Assembly: GCF_021390495.1 (NCBI RefSeq)
Contig: NZ_JAJEJP010000002.1
Coordinates: forward strand, 2,914,001-2,978,000
Origin: Paraburkholderia sp. ZP32-5
GTDB taxonomy: Bacteria > Pseudomonadota > Gammaproteobacteria > Burkholderiales > Burkholderiaceae
DNA: 64,000 nucleotides
Reading direction: 5' to 3'
The notes under the pieces were generated by a model that was not told where the DNA came from, made no database searches, and worked only from the letters and a program-made list of their open reading frames with translations. Both the position numbers and the translations under genes were made by a program. This document shows, in pieces, positions 9,760 to 20,915 of the stretch. Positions within the stretch are counted from its first letter, which is position 1; each line of letters opens with the position of its first letter.

Positions 9760-12281
9760 GACAGCGGCGCGAGGGTCGAAAGCAACGCGCGCGCTTCGTT
9801 GCGCGTGGCCGGATCGTTCGCTTCGATCACTTCGTTGATCAACGCGCGCGCGCCGGCGAGGTCGCCCAGCTCGATGTACTCGGAGGCCAGTTCGAGCTTG
9901 TTGCGCGCGATGCGGCCGAGGTCGGCCGGCGTGAATGCCGGCAGAGGCTGGGCCGGGCTCGGCGGCAACTCGAGGTCGAAGTCGAGCTTCAGTGCGCCGA
10001 AGCCGGCCGCGCCGAGACCCGCGACGGCCCCGTGACCCGCTGTACCTGCCGCGATTTCATCGGCGATATGCGGCGCGTCGCTGTCCGGCTCGGGAGCAGG
10101 GAAAGCCTGCTGAGCGGTCGTTTCCGGCGATGCGACCGGTTGCACCGACAGCGAGCCCGAGGTGACCGCGCTGCTCGCCGGCATTTCGATGCGCGGCGGC
10201 AGCGGCATGTCGAGACTGTTGAACGCGTCGACGGCATCGCGCGGGAAGTCGGCGGGCGGCTGTATTACCGGCTCGTTCAGCAACGTCGCATGCGGTTCGA
10301 GCTCGGGTTGCGCGAAATCGGTCTCGGGTAGCGGCGAGTTGAATGGCGTCGGCGGTTCTTCGGCCGCTGGTGTTTCGGGTGCGGTCGGGCTGGTTTCTGT
10401 CGGGCTCGCGTCTGCCGTTGTGCTCGTGCTCGCTGTGGGCTCGTCGTCCCATTGCAGGCGATGCGCGTGCTCGTCCGCGGCCTCGGTCGGTTCGAGCGCT
10501 CCCAGTGGCAATGCCTCGGCGCCAAGTTCCGCCGCGGCGGCGAGGTTTGCCGCGGTGGCTGCGCTGCCGAGGTTTTCGTGATGCGGGGCTGCGGGGGAAT
10601 CGGCCTCGGTGTCGCTTCCGGGGGTGGAAGCGGCAAGATGGTCCGCGCTCGAGTGTGTCGATGCGGTCGGCTCGGGTGTGGCGTGGTGCTCGGGGGTTTG
10701 TGGTTCTGGGGTGGGGTGGTCCGCCGCTGCGCGTTCGGTAGCCGTGCGCTCGGTAGCGGCTTGTTCGGCAGCTGCTTGCTGTGCCGCTGCGCTTTCCGCT
10801 GCTGCGCGTTCAGCGGCCGCTTGCTCTGCTGCTGCTTGCTCGGCGGCGGCTTGTTCCGCTGCTGCCTGCGCAGCCGCCGCACGCTCTGCTGCCGCGCGCT
10901 CCGCCTCGGCCTGCTCCGCTGCTGCTTGTTCGGCTGCCGCCTGCTCGGCCGCTGCGCGCTCTGCTGCCGCGCGCTCTGCCTCGGCCCGCTCGGCTGCAGC
11001 CCGCTCGGCCGCCACGCGCTCTGCCTCAGCCTGCTCCGCCGACGCATGCTCAGCCGCCGCCGCAATGGCAGCCTGCCGCGCAACTTCGTCATCCCGTGCG
11101 GTATCCGATTGCGCCGATTGAGCCAATTCGGCGTTCGTCGCCGAAGAATCGTCCGCATCGGCGGCCTTCTGGCGCTTGCGTCGACCGATGCGCAAAGCCG
11201 CCAGCAACACGACCAGTGCCGCGCCAACGGCAGCGGCAATGCTCAGATCCCGTTGCGACATGCCGCCAGCATCCGACGGCGCCGCCGCCACACTCGCGTG
11301 GCCCGGCGCCGCAGCCACCGCTGCGGACGACGTCCCCGCAGCAGGTTGCGCAACGCTCGCCGGCGCAGTGCCTGAAGCCGCCGGCGCACCGCCGATGCCA
11401 TGTTTCTGCAACTCCATCAGCACGCGGTTTTTCAGCGCCAACAATTGCTGCAGGCTCGATACCTGCGGATGAGACGCCGGCTGCGCGCTCGCCGTCGCGG
11501 GCGCAGTAGCGGCAGATGCACTCGCCGCCGGTTGGACCGATCCGGTCCATTCCTGCGTACCGCTCGCCGGCTGTGCCGCGGACCCGGCTGCCGGCGCGGA
11601 CGAAGCCGTGCTCCCCGCTGCCGCTTCGGTCGACGTCGCCGCACTCGCTCCGGCCGGCGCACTGGCCGCGCCGGAAACTTCAGCTGTGGCCGGCGTGGTT
11701 GCGCGAGCCGCCGCCCCCGCCTCGCTCGCTGCAGCGCTGTTGGCCTGAGCAGCATTGCTCGCGGTACTGGTCGCCGCTGCCTCCGGCGCGGAAGCCGGCG
11801 CCGCCGCCGATGCGGGCGCCGCAGACGCAGCCGCACCAGACTCACCCGGCGCACTCGCAGCGCCAGCCGACGAAGCCGCGGAAGCCGCCAACGCACCCGA
11901 CGCATCGAGTGCCGGCACAGTCAGTATCGCGCCCACCCGCAGCCGGCTGGGATCGTGATTCATGAACGCGGACGAATTCGTATCGAACAGCGCGCGCGTC
12001 GCGCGAGCAAGTACCGCTTTGTCGTGCGATTGCGTGATGGCGATCGCCACGTCGTTCAGCGATTGCCCGGCCCGCACCGTGTACTGGCTGCCCGCTACCG
12101 GGGCTGAACCGGCATCCGGCGCACTCGCGGCACTGGTCGGCGCAGCCGTCGCGCTGCTCACACTGCCAGCCAGCGCAAAAGCCAAAGCGGCGCCTGCGGC
12201 CAAGGCTACCGCGCGGCGTTTGAATCGATCGTTGTCGGGAAGGATGGACATAGCCCGAAGAGAGGAGCGTCGAAGGTTCAT
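9756..12281 (-). CDS. FimV-like polar/peptidoglycan-binding protein with LysM domain
   Basis: A large (841-residue) envelope protein of the FimV/HubP type. FimV/HubP proteins organise cell poles, type IV pili and twitching motility in other bacteria. The ATG at 12281 has AGGAG 5 nt upstream and is preferred over the longer frame. Order: signal/membrane segment; LysM domain at about residues 65-125 ([17 protein letters not shown] to VGAILTVP); Ala/Pro/Ser-rich stretch; membrane helix at about 345-365 followed by RIGRRKRQ; an Ala-Glu-Gln-Arg coiled coil of about 150 residues; an acidic low-complexity region; and the C-terminal FimV motif [23 protein letters not shown]. This organism type differs from Pseudomonas, so a pilus role is inference. 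Confidence 0.88.
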   Translation of the reverse strand: MNLRRSSLRAMSILPDNDRFKRRAVALAAGAALAFALAGSVSSATAAPTSAASAPDAGSAPVAGSQYTVRAGQSLNDVAIAITQSHDKAVLARATRALFDTNSSAFMNHDPSRLRVGAILTVPALDASGALAASAASSAGAASAPGESGAAASAAPASAAAPASAPEAAATSTASNAAQANSAAASEAGAAARATTPATAEVSGAASAPAGASAATSTEAAAGSTASSAPAAGSAAQPASGTQEWTGSVQPAASASAATAPATASAQPASHPQVSSLQQLLALKNRVLMELQKHGIGGAPAASGTAPASVAQPAAGTSSAAVAAAPGHASVAAAPSDAGGMSQRDLSIAAAVGAALVVLLAALRIGRRKRQKAADADDSSATNAELAQSAQSDTARDDEVARQAAIAAAAEHASAEQAEAERVAAERAAAERAEAERAAAERAAAEQAAAEQAAAEQAEAERAAAERAAAAQAAAEQAAAEQAAAEQAAAERAAAESAAAQQAAAEQAATERTATERAAADHPTPEPQTPEHHATPEPTASTHSSADHLAASTPGSDTEADSPAAPHHENLGSAATAANLAAAAELGAEALPLGALEPTEAADEHAHRLQWDDEPTASTSTTADASPTETSPTAPETPAAEEPPTPFNSPLPETDFAQPELEPHATLLNEPVIQPPADFPRDAVDAFNSLDMPLPPRIEMPASSAVTSGSLSVQPVASPETTAQQAFPAPEPDSDAPHIADEIAAGTAGHGAVAGLGAAGFGALKLDFDLELPPSPAQPLPAFTPADLGRIARNKLELASEYIELGDLAGARALINEVIEANDPATRNEARALLSTLAPLS
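10740..11090. repeat. Tandem repeats encoding an [10 protein letters not shown]-type coiled coil
   Basis: Within the fimV-like gene the encoded protein repeats five-residue units such as [10 protein letters not shown] and AEAER for roughly 100 residues, built from near-identical GCTGCTGC/GCCGCCGC-rich 15-bp units. Such DNA is prone to slippage, so the coiled-coil length probably varies between strains. Boundaries are approximate. Confidence 0.75.
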
Positions 12282-12418
12282 CGGAACTCCTGGCGCGTCA
12301 GTGCGCGGCCTATTTTGCGAATGGAAAGAGACAAGATAATCGGAGCACACAATGAAAAAAGCGCCGCGCAAGCGCGACGCTTCTTGAGTTGTCTTACGCG
12401 TCGAGCGCGTAGTTTACT

Positions 12419-13540
12419 TTACTTGTCGAGCACAATGCGAAGCATGCGACGCAGCGGTTCAGCAGCACCCCACAGCAACTGATCTCCAACCGTGAATGCC
12501 GACAGATATTCGCCGCCCATCGCGAGCTTGCGCACGCGGCCGACCGGCACCGTCAGCGTGCCCGTGACAACCGCCGGGGACAGATCGCGCATCGATGCTT
12601 CGCGTTCGTTCGGCACGACCTTCACCCAGTCGTTGCCCGACGCGAGGATGCTGTTCACTTCGTCGAGCGGCACGTCCTTGTTCAGCTTGATCGTCAGCGC
12701 CTGCGAATGGCAACGCATCGCGCCGATCCGAACGCACAGACCGTCGACCGGAATGGAACCCGGCGTGCCCATCGCCGGCTTGCCGAGAATCTTGTTGGTT
12801 TCCGCGCCGCCCTTCCATTCTTCCTTCGACATGCCGTTGCCGAGATCCTTGTCGATCCACGGAATCAGCGAGCCCGCGAGCGGCACGCCGAAGTGGTCGG
12901 TCGGCATGCTGTCGCTGTTCATCGCTTCGAGCACGCGACGGTCGATGTCGAGAATCGCCGAAGCCGGATCGGCCAGTTCGCTTTTCACCGCGCCATGCAG
13001 CGTGCCCATCTGCGACAGCAGTTCACGCATGTTCTGCGCGCCAGCGCCCGATGCGGCCTGGTAGGTCATCGCCGTCATCCAGTCGACGAGGTTTTCGCGG
13101 AACAGGCCGCCGAGCGCCATCAGCATCAGGCTGACCGTGCAGTTGCCGCCGATGAAATTCTTCTGACCTTTGACCAGCGCGTTCTTGATCACGTCGAGGT
13201 TGACCGGATCGAGGATGATGACCGCGTCGTCCTTCATACGCAGCGACGATGCCGCGTCGATCCAGTAGCCGTTCCAGCCTGCCGCGCGCAGCTTCGGAAA
13301 CACTTCGTTGGTGTAGTCACCGCCCTGGCACGAGATGATCGCGTCGCACTTCTTCAGGTCGTCGATGCTTGTCGCATCCTTGAGCTTGGTCTCGTTTTTG
13401 GCGAACGACGGCGCGTTGCCGCCCGTGTTGCTGGTGCTGAAAAACACCGGTTCGATCAAGTCGAAATCGCCTTCCTGCTGCATGCGTTGCATCAGGACGC
13501 TGCCGACCATACCGCGCCAACCTACGAGACCTACGTTCAT
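12419..13540 (-). CDS. asd: Aspartate-semialdehyde dehydrogenase
   Basis: Reduces aspartyl phosphate to aspartate semialdehyde on the way to lysine, threonine, methionine and diaminopimelate. The start at 13540 gives [20 protein letters not shown], the canonical N-terminus with the NADP-binding GxxGxVG; the longer frame adds 25 unlikely residues. The active-site Cys is in [18 protein letters not shown], and [16 protein letters not shown] carries the substrate-binding Arg/His. The length of 373 residues is normal for the Gram-negative type. Confidence 0.97.
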   Translation of the reverse strand: MNVGLVGWRGMVGSVLMQRMQQEGDFDLIEPVFFSTSNTGGNAPSFAKNETKLKDATSIDDLKKCDAIISCQGGDYTNEVFPKLRAAGWNGYWIDAASSLRMKDDAVIILDPVNLDVIKNALVKGQKNFIGGNCTVSLMLMALGGLFRENLVDWMTAMTYQAASGAGAQNMRELLSQMGTLHGAVKSELADPASAILDIDRRVLEAMNSDSMPTDHFGVPLAGSLIPWIDKDLGNGMSKEEWKGGAETNKILGKPAMGTPGSIPVDGLCVRIGAMRCHSQALTIKLNKDVPLDEVNSILASGNDWVKVVPNEREASMRDLSPAVVTGTLTVPVGRVRKLAMGGEYLSAFTVGDQLLWGAAEPLRRMLRIVLDK

Positions 13541-13838
13541 GACTTCAAACCCTTCGAATGGATACTTCCCCGCATCTTTGCCCGCAGTGACCGCGCGGGG
13601 AAGATGGGCGGGCACGACGGACGATCAGCGCTTCGTGATCGTTTTCGGGGTAATCGTTTTAATGCGCGCTGTAATCAGCGTTTGGATGGTGATGGCGAAC
13701 TCGATTGCGCCGGCAATTGTGCCGTGCTGCTTGGAAATCGAGGAGATTTGGGAGATCTGAGCCATCGCAACAATATACACGAAAACCGCATGCCGACTAC
13801 CGCGATTGCCGCAGCCAGCCCCATATTCAGCGAACTAC

Positions 13839-13872
13839 ACGCGAATTAGCCCGCTTCCGGACTAATTCGCGT
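13839..13872. terminator. 11-bp perfect inverted repeat upstream of asd
   Basis: ACGCGAATTAG (13839-13849) pairs with CTAATTCGCGT (13862-13872) across 12 nt. The plus direction continues TTTAAAACC. For minus-strand transcription coming from leuB no T-run follows, so a classic intrinsic terminator is not shown. It could be an operator or an RNA structure. Confidence 0.4.
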
Positions 13873-13950
13873 TTTAAAACCTTTAAAAGCCGCTTTTAGG
13901 AAATAGCTCGACGGCAAATTAACCGCCTTAAGCCTACGACTTGCTTACCA

Positions 13951-13977
13951 TCGGAACGCGCGATTTCCGCGCGTTCC
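13951..13977. terminator. 10-bp perfect hairpin just after leuB
   Basis: CGGAACGCGC (13951-13960) pairs with GCGCGTTCCG (13968-13977), loop 7 nt. It starts 10 bp after the leuB stop on the transcribed strand, a typical place for a terminator or 3' stabiliser. The U-tract is missing. Confidence 0.5.
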
Positions 13978-13987
13978 GGGTCAGCTT

Positions 13988-15055
13988 TTACAACGCGGCG
14001 ACGACGGCATCGCCCATCGCGGCGGTGCCGACCTGCTTGCAACCCGGCGTGAGAATGTCGCCGGTGCGATAACCCTGTTCGAGCACCTTCTTCACCGCGG
14101 TTTCGATGCGGTCCGCCTGCTCCGCCTTGTTCAGCGAATAGCGCAGCATCATCGCGGCGGAGAGGATCGTGGCGAGCGGATTGGCCACGCCCTTGCCGGC
14201 GATATCCGGTGCGGAACCATGCGACGGCTCGTACAGGCCCTTGTTGTTTTTATCGAGCGATGCCGACGGCAGCATGCCGATCGAGCCCGTCAGCATGGCG
14301 GCCTCGTCGGACAGGATGTCGCCGAACATGTTGCCGGTCACGATCACGTCGAACGACTTCGGCGCCTTGACGAGCTGCATTGCCGCGTTGTCGACGTACA
14401 TATGCGACAGCTCGACGTCCGGATATTCCTTCGCCACGTCGATCATCACGTCCTTCCAGAACTGCGACGTTTCGAGCACATTGGCCTTGTCGACCGAGGT
14501 CAGCTTCTTGTCACGCTTTTGCGCTGCCTGGAACGCGACGTGCGCAATACGGCGCACTTCGGGCTCCGAATAACGCATCGTGTCGAAGCCTTCCTTCGCG
14601 CCGGCAAACAGACCGTCCGGCGACGTACGCACGCCACGCGGCGCGCCGAAATAGATGTCGCCGTTCAGTTCGCGCACGATCAGGATGTCGAGACCCGACA
14701 CGATCTCTTCCTTCAGCGACGATGCAGCCGTCAGTTGCGGATAGCAGATTGCCGGACGGAAGTTCGCGAACAGTTCGAGATGCTTGCGCAGACCGAGAAT
14801 CGCCTGCTCCGGACGCAGCGCGCGTTCGAGCTTGTCGTATTTCCAGTCGCCGACCGCGCCGAACAGAATTGCGTCGGCTTCTTTCGCGAGCGCAAGCGTC
14901 GAATCGGGCAGCGGATGGCCCTTTGCTTCGTAGCCCGCGCCGCCCACCGGCGCTTCTTCGAGTTCGAATTTCTCGCCGAGCACGTTGAGAACCTTGACGG
15001 CTTCCTTGACGATTTCGGGACCGATGCCGTCGCCCGGCAACACTGCGATCTTCAT
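13988..15055 (-). CDS. leuB: 3-isopropylmalate dehydrogenase
   Basis: Oxidises and decarboxylates 3-isopropylmalate in leucine synthesis with NAD. The 355-residue sequence starts [20 protein letters not shown]. Family motifs [11 protein letters not shown], the Tyr/Lys region [32 protein letters not shown] and [27 protein letters not shown] are all present. It follows leuD by 84 bp on the same strand. Confidence 0.97.
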   Translation of the reverse strand: MKIAVLPGDGIGPEIVKEAVKVLNVLGEKFELEEAPVGGAGYEAKGHPLPDSTLALAKEADAILFGAVGDWKYDKLERALRPEQAILGLRKHLELFANFRPAICYPQLTAASSLKEEIVSGLDILIVRELNGDIYFGAPRGVRTSPDGLFAGAKEGFDTMRYSEPEVRRIAHVAFQAAQKRDKKLTSVDKANVLETSQFWKDVMIDVAKEYPDVELSHMYVDNAAMQLVKAPKSFDVIVTGNMFGDILSDEAAMLTGSIGMLPSASLDKNNKGLYEPSHGSAPDIAGKGVANPLATILSAAMMLRYSLNKAEQADRIETAVKKVLEQGYRTGDILTPGCKQVGTAAMGDAVVAAL

Positions 15056-15139
15056 GCGAATTCCTTGATGGTTTTTTCTGAGACTTTTCAGGCGGTGAGC
15101 CGGTGCGCGCGCAGGCGCGCACCTCGAGCCGTCACCCGT

Positions 15140-15793
15140 TTAACCGACGAGGCGATGATTGAGCCACGGCTGCTTCGCGAGACGCTCCGCTTCGTACTGG
15201 CGGATCTTGTCCGCGTGACGCAGCGTGAGGCCGATATCGTCGAACCCGTTCAGCAGGCAGTACTTGCGGAACGCCGCGACTTCGAACGGATATTCGGTGC
15301 CGCCATCGGCGGTGCGCACGACTTGCGCTTCGAGGTCGATGGTCAGCTGGAAACCGTTGAATGCGTAGGTTTCGTTGAACAGATGATCGACCTGCTGTTC
15401 GGTCAGCACGATCGGCAGCAGACCGTTCTTGAAGCAGTTGTTGTAGAAGATATCGGCGAAGCTCGGCGCGATCAGCGCGCGAAAGCCGTATTGCTGCAAC
15501 GCCCACGGCGCGTGCTCACGCGAGCTGCCGCAACCGAAGTTCTTGCGCGCGAGCAGTACCGATGCGCCCTGATAACGCGGCTGATTCAGCACGAAATCCG
15601 GGTTCAGCGGACGCTTCGAGTTGTCCTGACCCGGCTCGCCGTGGTCGAGGTAACGCCATTCGTCGAATGCATTCGGACCGAAACCCGTGCGCTTGATCGA
15701 CTTCAGGAACTGCTTCGGAATGATCGCGTCCGTGTCGACGTTCTCGCGATCGAGCGGCGCCACGACGCCGGTGTGTACGATGAATTTATCCAT
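15140..15793 (-). CDS. leuD: 3-isopropylmalate dehydratase small subunit
   Basis: The swivelling subunit of isopropylmalate isomerase, which partners LeuC. It starts [30 protein letters not shown], with [18 protein letters not shown] (substrate loop) and [21 protein letters not shown] intact. The length of 217 residues is normal. It lies 28 bp after leuC. Confidence 0.97.
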   Translation of the reverse strand: MDKFIVHTGVVAPLDRENVDTDAIIPKQFLKSIKRTGFGPNAFDEWRYLDHGEPGQDNSKRPLNPDFVLNQPRYQGASVLLARKNFGCGSSREHAPWALQQYGFRALIAPSFADIFYNNCFKNGLLPIVLTEQQVDHLFNETYAFNGFQLTIDLEAQVVRTADGGTEYPFEVAAFRKYCLLNGFDDIGLTLRHADKIRQYEAERLAKQPWLNHRLVG

Positions 15794-15821
15794 GACGCTT
15801 ACGCCTGTTCAAGAATGCGAT

Positions 15822-17231
<1,410 letters not shown>

Positions 17232-17574
17232 GGTATGCGGGGTAGTTGTGACTGCGGGCTGACTGTGTCGATCGATTATGCCACGCAGCACCGCGCCGTG
17301 GGCTCCTCAACCGCGCAAAAAACCGATAAAAAACAGGGAGTTGGGTGGTAGTGGCGATACCTGTATGGGTGTTACCCGGCAAGCGCGGCGGAAAACGCGA
17401 GGCTTCGATCAGGCTTCGATCACGATATGTTGATGCCGATACACACACCAGGCCCCAGTACTTTGCGGCAAGCGCAAAACTGACAAAAAAGCCGGACATT
17501 CTTTAACGACGTGACGCAAACTGCCGATGTATAGTGCGCCGAACACATCCAACCCGACCACTCGCTCGCGCCTC
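17232..17574. promoter_or_regulatory. Divergent intergenic region between leuC and the phospholipid gene set
   Basis: This 343-bp stretch must hold promoters for both directions. On the minus strand GGCATAATCG lies near 17273-17282 and could be a leuC -10. On the plus strand TATAGT near 17530 is a plausible -10 for the downstream set. Neither has a clear TTGACA partner. No leucine-rich leader peptide was found. Confidence 0.4.
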
Positions 17575-18222
17575 ATGGACGACAACCGACGCCCAATCAA
17601 ATCGCGCTCCAACAAGGCAATCGTCGCGCTGTCCAGCTTTCTCGCCGGCACGCGCATCACACCCAACCAGATCTCCTGCGCGAGCGCGGTCTTTGCGATC
17701 GTCGGTGCGTTGGCGCTGCTTCGAATCGACAGCACAGTCGCCATGCTGGTCGCCATCGCGTGTATCCAGCTACGGCTGCTGTGCAACGTGATCGACGGAC
17801 TCGTCGCCGTTGAAGGCGGCAAGAAGTCCATCGCCGGGCCGCTTTTCAACGAGTTCCCGGATCGCATCGCGGACAGCGTGTTGCTGGTCGGCGCGGGCTA
17901 TGCGGCCGCTGTGCCGTCGCTCGGCTGGGCGGCCGCGCTGTTCGCCGCGCTGACGGCCTATGTGCGCGTATTCGGCGGCTCGGTGGGGCTACCGCAACGC
18001 TTCATCGGGCCGATGGCCAAACAGCATCGGATGGCCGTTCTGACGCTCGCCTGCGCCGCGACGGTCGTCGAAATAGCGCTGCATTGGAATCATGTGTGTC
18101 TGATCGTGGGCCTCGCGATCATCGCCGCGGGCAGCGCACTGACCTGCGTGACACGCACGCGCGCACTCGTGCGCGATCTGCACGGCACGCCGCAACGAGC
18201 GGAGGAATCCGGCCATGCGTAA
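17575..18222 (+). CDS. CDP-alcohol phosphatidyltransferase family membrane protein (YnbA-like variant)
   Basis: A 215-residue membrane protein with several hydrophobic helices. The family transfers a phosphatidyl group from CDP-diacylglycerol to an alcohol. The canonical motif DxxDGxxAR(x8)GxxxDxxxD appears here as N71-VI-D74-G75-LV-A78-V79, then G88-PLF-N92-EFP-D96. Two of the four metal/catalytic aspartates are thus Asn, and the Arg is Val. As I recall, E. coli YnbA also has Asn at those two positions, so this is probably a variant subfamily rather than a dead enzyme. The ATG at 17575 was preferred; another ATG at 17527 overlaps a possible -10. It overlaps the next gene by 8 bp. The product alcohol is unknown. 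Confidence 0.85.
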   Translation: MDDNRRPIKSRSNKAIVALSSFLAGTRITPNQISCASAVFAIVGALALLRIDSTVAMLVAIACIQLRLLCNVIDGLVAVEGGKKSIAGPLFNEFPDRIADSVLLVGAGYAAAVPSLGWAAALFAALTAYVRVFGGSVGLPQRFIGPMAKQHRMAVLTLACAATVVEIALHWNHVCLIVGLAIIAAGSALTCVTRTRALVRDLHGTPQRAEESGHA

Positions 18223-18832
18223 CGTGATGCAACGCTGGCTGCTTGGCGTCGTGCGCCTCGTGGTCGGTGCACGCGGCCGCTTCGCGAACACGCCGCCATC
18301 CGCGCAGCAAACCATCTATTTCGCCAATCATTCGAGTCACGTCGATACGCTTGCCATTCTGGCCGCGCTGCCACCGGACTTGCGCACGAGCGTGCGCCCC
18401 GCTGCAGCGCGCGACTACTGGGATGCCACGCCGATGCGCCGCTTCATCGCCAATCGCGTGTTGGGCGTGGTCTATGTGACGCGTCAAAGCGCCGAAGGCG
18501 AAGACCCGCTGAAGCTCGTACGCGAGGCGCTCGCGGCCGGCTGGTCGATCATCATTTTCCCCGAAGGCACGCGCAGCCAGACCGGCGAAATCGGTCCGTT
18601 CAAGAGCGGCCTTTACTGGCTGTCACGCGAGTTCCCGGATGTGCGGCTCGTACCCGTGCATCTGTCGGATCTCGTGCGCGCGATGCCGAAAGGCAAGCTG
18701 CTGCCTGTACCGATCAACTGCCAGGTCTCGTTCGGCGACCCGGTGCCCGGCGCGGCGACTCTCAGCAAAGACGAATTCCTTGACGTGGCGCGCAATGCCG
18801 TCATCCAGCTTCAACATTCGGTACGGGGATAG
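18215..18832 (+). CDS. Lysophospholipid (1-acylglycerol-3-phosphate) acyltransferase family protein
   Basis: A 205-residue PlsC-like protein. The catalytic HX4D box is His39-SSHV-Asp44 in YFANHSSHVDTLAIL, and the glycerol-phosphate-binding block is IIIFPEGTRSQTGEIGPFKSG. It has one N-terminal hydrophobic stretch, so it is probably membrane-associated. It likely acylates a lysophospholipid. It starts inside the preceding phosphatidyltransferase gene and ends 2 bp before the CdsA-like gene. It is shorter than typical PlsC (about 240) and is probably a paralogue dedicated to this set. Confidence 0.9.
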   Translation: MRNVMQRWLLGVVRLVVGARGRFANTPPSAQQTIYFANHSSHVDTLAILAALPPDLRTSVRPAAARDYWDATPMRRFIANRVLGVVYVTRQSAEGEDPLKLVREALAAGWSIIIFPEGTRSQTGEIGPFKSGLYWLSREFPDVRLVPVHLSDLVRAMPKGKLLPVPINCQVSFGDPVPGAATLSKDEFLDVARNAVIQLQHSVRG

Positions 18833-18834
18833 CG

Positions 18835-19773
18835 ATGCCACATGTTTTCTGGATCACGATCGTCGACATTCTCGTGCTGCTGTCGCTGTTCACGGTGGCT
18901 GGGATCGTGCTACGCGCAAAACTGGATGCCGGCAACGCGACGATCATCAACATGAATCAACGCATCTGGGCATGGTGGGTGATGATCGCGATCGTCACCG
19001 TCGCGCTTTGGCTCGGACCGTATGCGACGCTGTTTCTGTTTTTTATCTGTTCGTTTTTTGCGCTGCGCGAATTCATCACGCTGACGCCGACCAAGCCCGC
19101 CGACTACTGGGCACTCGTGCTCGCCTATTACGTCGCGCTGCCGGTGCAGTATCTGCTGGTCGCGTTTCACTGGTACGGCCTGTTCACGATCTTCATGCCG
19201 GTGTACGTGTTCTTCGTGCTGTCGGCGGCCAGCGCATTCGCTCAGGACACCACCGATTTCCTCGAACGCAACGCGAAGATCCAGTGGGCGCTGATGGTGT
19301 GTGTCTACTCGCTGAGTTACGCGCCGGCTCTGCTGTTGCTGCCGTTGCCTCACTACTTCGATAACAACGGGCCGTTGCTGCTGTTCTTCCTGCTGGTCGT
19401 GCAATCGAGCGACGTCTTCCAGTATGTCTGCGGCAAGCTGTGGGGCAAGCACAAGCTGTCGCCGCTCGTGAGCCCGTCGAAAACATGGGAAGGCCTGATC
19501 GGCGGCGGTCTGCTCGCGATTTGCCTCGGTACGCTGCTGCATGGGCTCACGCCGTTCAATCTGTGGCAGGCCGCGCTGATGTCGGCGGTCACGGTGATCG
19601 GCGGCTTTATTGGCGGTCTCGTGCTTTCCGCCGTCAAACGGTCGATGGGCGCAAAGGACTGGGGGGTCATGATCGCCGGTCACGGCGGCATGCTCGATCG
19701 GGTCGATTCGATCTGCTTTGCCGCGCCGATCTTTTTTCATCTGACGCGGTACTTTCTCGTACCAACGAGCTGA
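18835..19773 (+). CDS. Phosphatidate cytidylyltransferase (CdsA family paralogue)
   Basis: A 312-residue integral membrane protein with about eight helices. CdsA enzymes make CDP-diacylglycerol from phosphatidate and CTP, the donor used by CDP-alcohol phosphatidyltransferases. The family signature is intact near the C-terminus: SAVKRSMGAKDWG then IAGHGGMLDRVDSI, with the K-R, K-D and D-R-x-D residues. Being encoded with a phosphatidyltransferase and an acyltransferase, it probably supplies donor for the same reaction. It resembles YnbB, encoded next to YnbA in E. coli, in context. The housekeeping cdsA should lie elsewhere; that is inference. Confidence 0.92.
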   Translation: MPHVFWITIVDILVLLSLFTVAGIVLRAKLDAGNATIINMNQRIWAWWVMIAIVTVALWLGPYATLFLFFICSFFALREFITLTPTKPADYWALVLAYYVALPVQYLLVAFHWYGLFTIFMPVYVFFVLSAASAFAQDTTDFLERNAKIQWALMVCVYSLSYAPALLLLPLPHYFDNNGPLLLFFLLVVQSSDVFQYVCGKLWGKHKLSPLVSPSKTWEGLIGGGLLAICLGTLLHGLTPFNLWQAALMSAVTVIGGFIGGLVLSAVKRSMGAKDWGVMIAGHGGMLDRVDSICFAAPIFFHLTRYFLVPTS

Positions 19774-19814
19774 AATTGCACCATCGGGCATGGACCAACC
19801 CGCAACAACAAAAC

Positions 19815-20915
19815 ATGCACACCATTCTCGTGATCGGCGGATACGGCTTTTTTGGCGAACGCATCTGCGAGGCGCTCGCGCGGCTCGAAGGTGTCCGTCT
19901 TCTGATCGGCGGCCGCGACATTGCGCGGGCCAGGATTGTCACCACGCGGCTCGGTCTTGAGCCCTCGCACGGCATCGCCATCGACGCCCGCGCAACGGAG
20001 CTCGCGCAGCGCTTTCGCGACCTCGGCGTCGACTCCGTGATCCACACGGCCGGGCCCTTTCAACGGCAGGACTATGCGGTGGCTCGCGCATCGATTGCCG
20101 CCGGCGCGAATTACATCGACCTGGCCGACGGCCGCGATTTTGTCGCCGGCATCGAGCAACTGAACGCCGAGGCCAGCGAACGCGGTGTATTCGTGACAAG
20201 CGGTGCGAGTTCGCTGCCGGCGCTGTCGTCGGCCGTCGTCGATCGCTATCTAAGCCGGTTCTCGCGTCTCGATTCGATCCGTCATGGCATCGGCTCCGGC
20301 GCAAGGTCTCCGGGGCTCGCGACGATGCAGGGCGTATTCGGGTATTGCGGAAAGCCGTTTCGCCGGCTGGTGGACGGGCATTGGCAAACTGCTCGCGGCT
20401 GGCTCGATTTGCGGCGTTATCCATTCCCCGAGCCTGTCGGCAATCGCCTTCTCGGCAGTTGCGATGTCCCCGATCTGGATCTGTTCCCGCGCCGTTATCC
20501 CGATGTGCGTACCGTCACGTTTCACGCCGGCTTCGCCAGCGCGCCCGGACACCTGGTCGTGTGGATGGCGTCGCAACTGGTGCGTGTCGGCCTGATTTCC
20601 AGCATCCTGCCGCTCGCAGCACCTCTACATGCGATAAGTCGCTGGCTCGAACCCTTCGTCAGCGACAAAGGGGGAATGTTCGTGTCGCTGGAAGGAGTCG
20701 GCCTCGACGGCAAGCCACAAAAACTCGATTGGCATCTCGTCGCGGCAAGAAACCACGGTCCGTACATTCCATGCGGCGCGGCCATCGCGCTCGCGCGAAA
20801 ACTGGTGCGCGGAGATAGCTTGCCTCGCGGCGCGATGCCCTGCGTCGGTCTGCTCACCGTTGAAGACTACCTCGCCACGTTGCAGGAGTTCGACATTCAC
20901 GAAGTGCCTGCATGA
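19815..20915 (+). CDS. Saccharopine-dehydrogenase-like NAD(P)-binding protein
   Basis: A 366-residue protein starting MHTILVIGGYGFFGERICEA, a Rossmann GxGxxG nucleotide-binding site. The following blocks (VDSVIHTAGPFQRQDYAVARA, AGANYIDLADGRDFV, GASSLPALSSAVVD) match the saccharopine dehydrogenase NADP-binding family. The family contains many enzymes and lipid-linked proteins unrelated to lysine, so the substrate cannot be named. The ATG at 19815 was chosen because the longer frame runs through the CdsA-like gene. The stop overlaps the next start as ATGA, implying translational coupling and a shared role in the lipid gene set. Confidence 0.85.
   Translation: MHTILVIGGYGFFGERICEALARLEGVRLLIGGRDIARARIVTTRLGLEPSHGIAIDARATELAQRFRDLGVDSVIHTAGPFQRQDYAVARASIAAGANYIDLADGRDFVAGIEQLNAEASERGVFVTSGASSLPALSSAVVDRYLSRFSRLDSIRHGIGSGARSPGLATMQGVFGYCGKPFRRLVDGHWQTARGWLDLRRYPFPEPVGNRLLGSCDVPDLDLFPRRYPDVRTVTFHAGFASAPGHLVVWMASQLVRVGLISSILPLAAPLHAISRWLEPFVSDKGGMFVSLEGVGLDGKPQKLDWHLVAARNHGPYIPCGAAIALARKLVRGDSLPRGAMPCVGLLTVEDYLATLQEFDIHEVPA

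Larger units (their letters stand above)
13541..13987. other. Intergenic stretch between leuB and asd with two hairpins and a doubtful 46-codon ORF
   Basis: On the minus strand a short ORF starts at an ATG near 13765 (MAQISQISSISKQHGTIAGA, 46 codons) and ends near 13625. It lacks a visible ribosome-binding site and is not recognised. A TATATT hexamer lies about 10 bp before it and might serve as a -10 for asd. Two strong inverted repeats at 13839-13872 and 13951-13977 occupy the rest. Confidence 0.5.

Noticed and set aside
10609..11121. Plus-strand Ala/Ser-rich ORF opposite the fimV-like repeat
   Set aside because: It is only the complement of the coiled-coil repeat and has no ribosome-binding site or domain.
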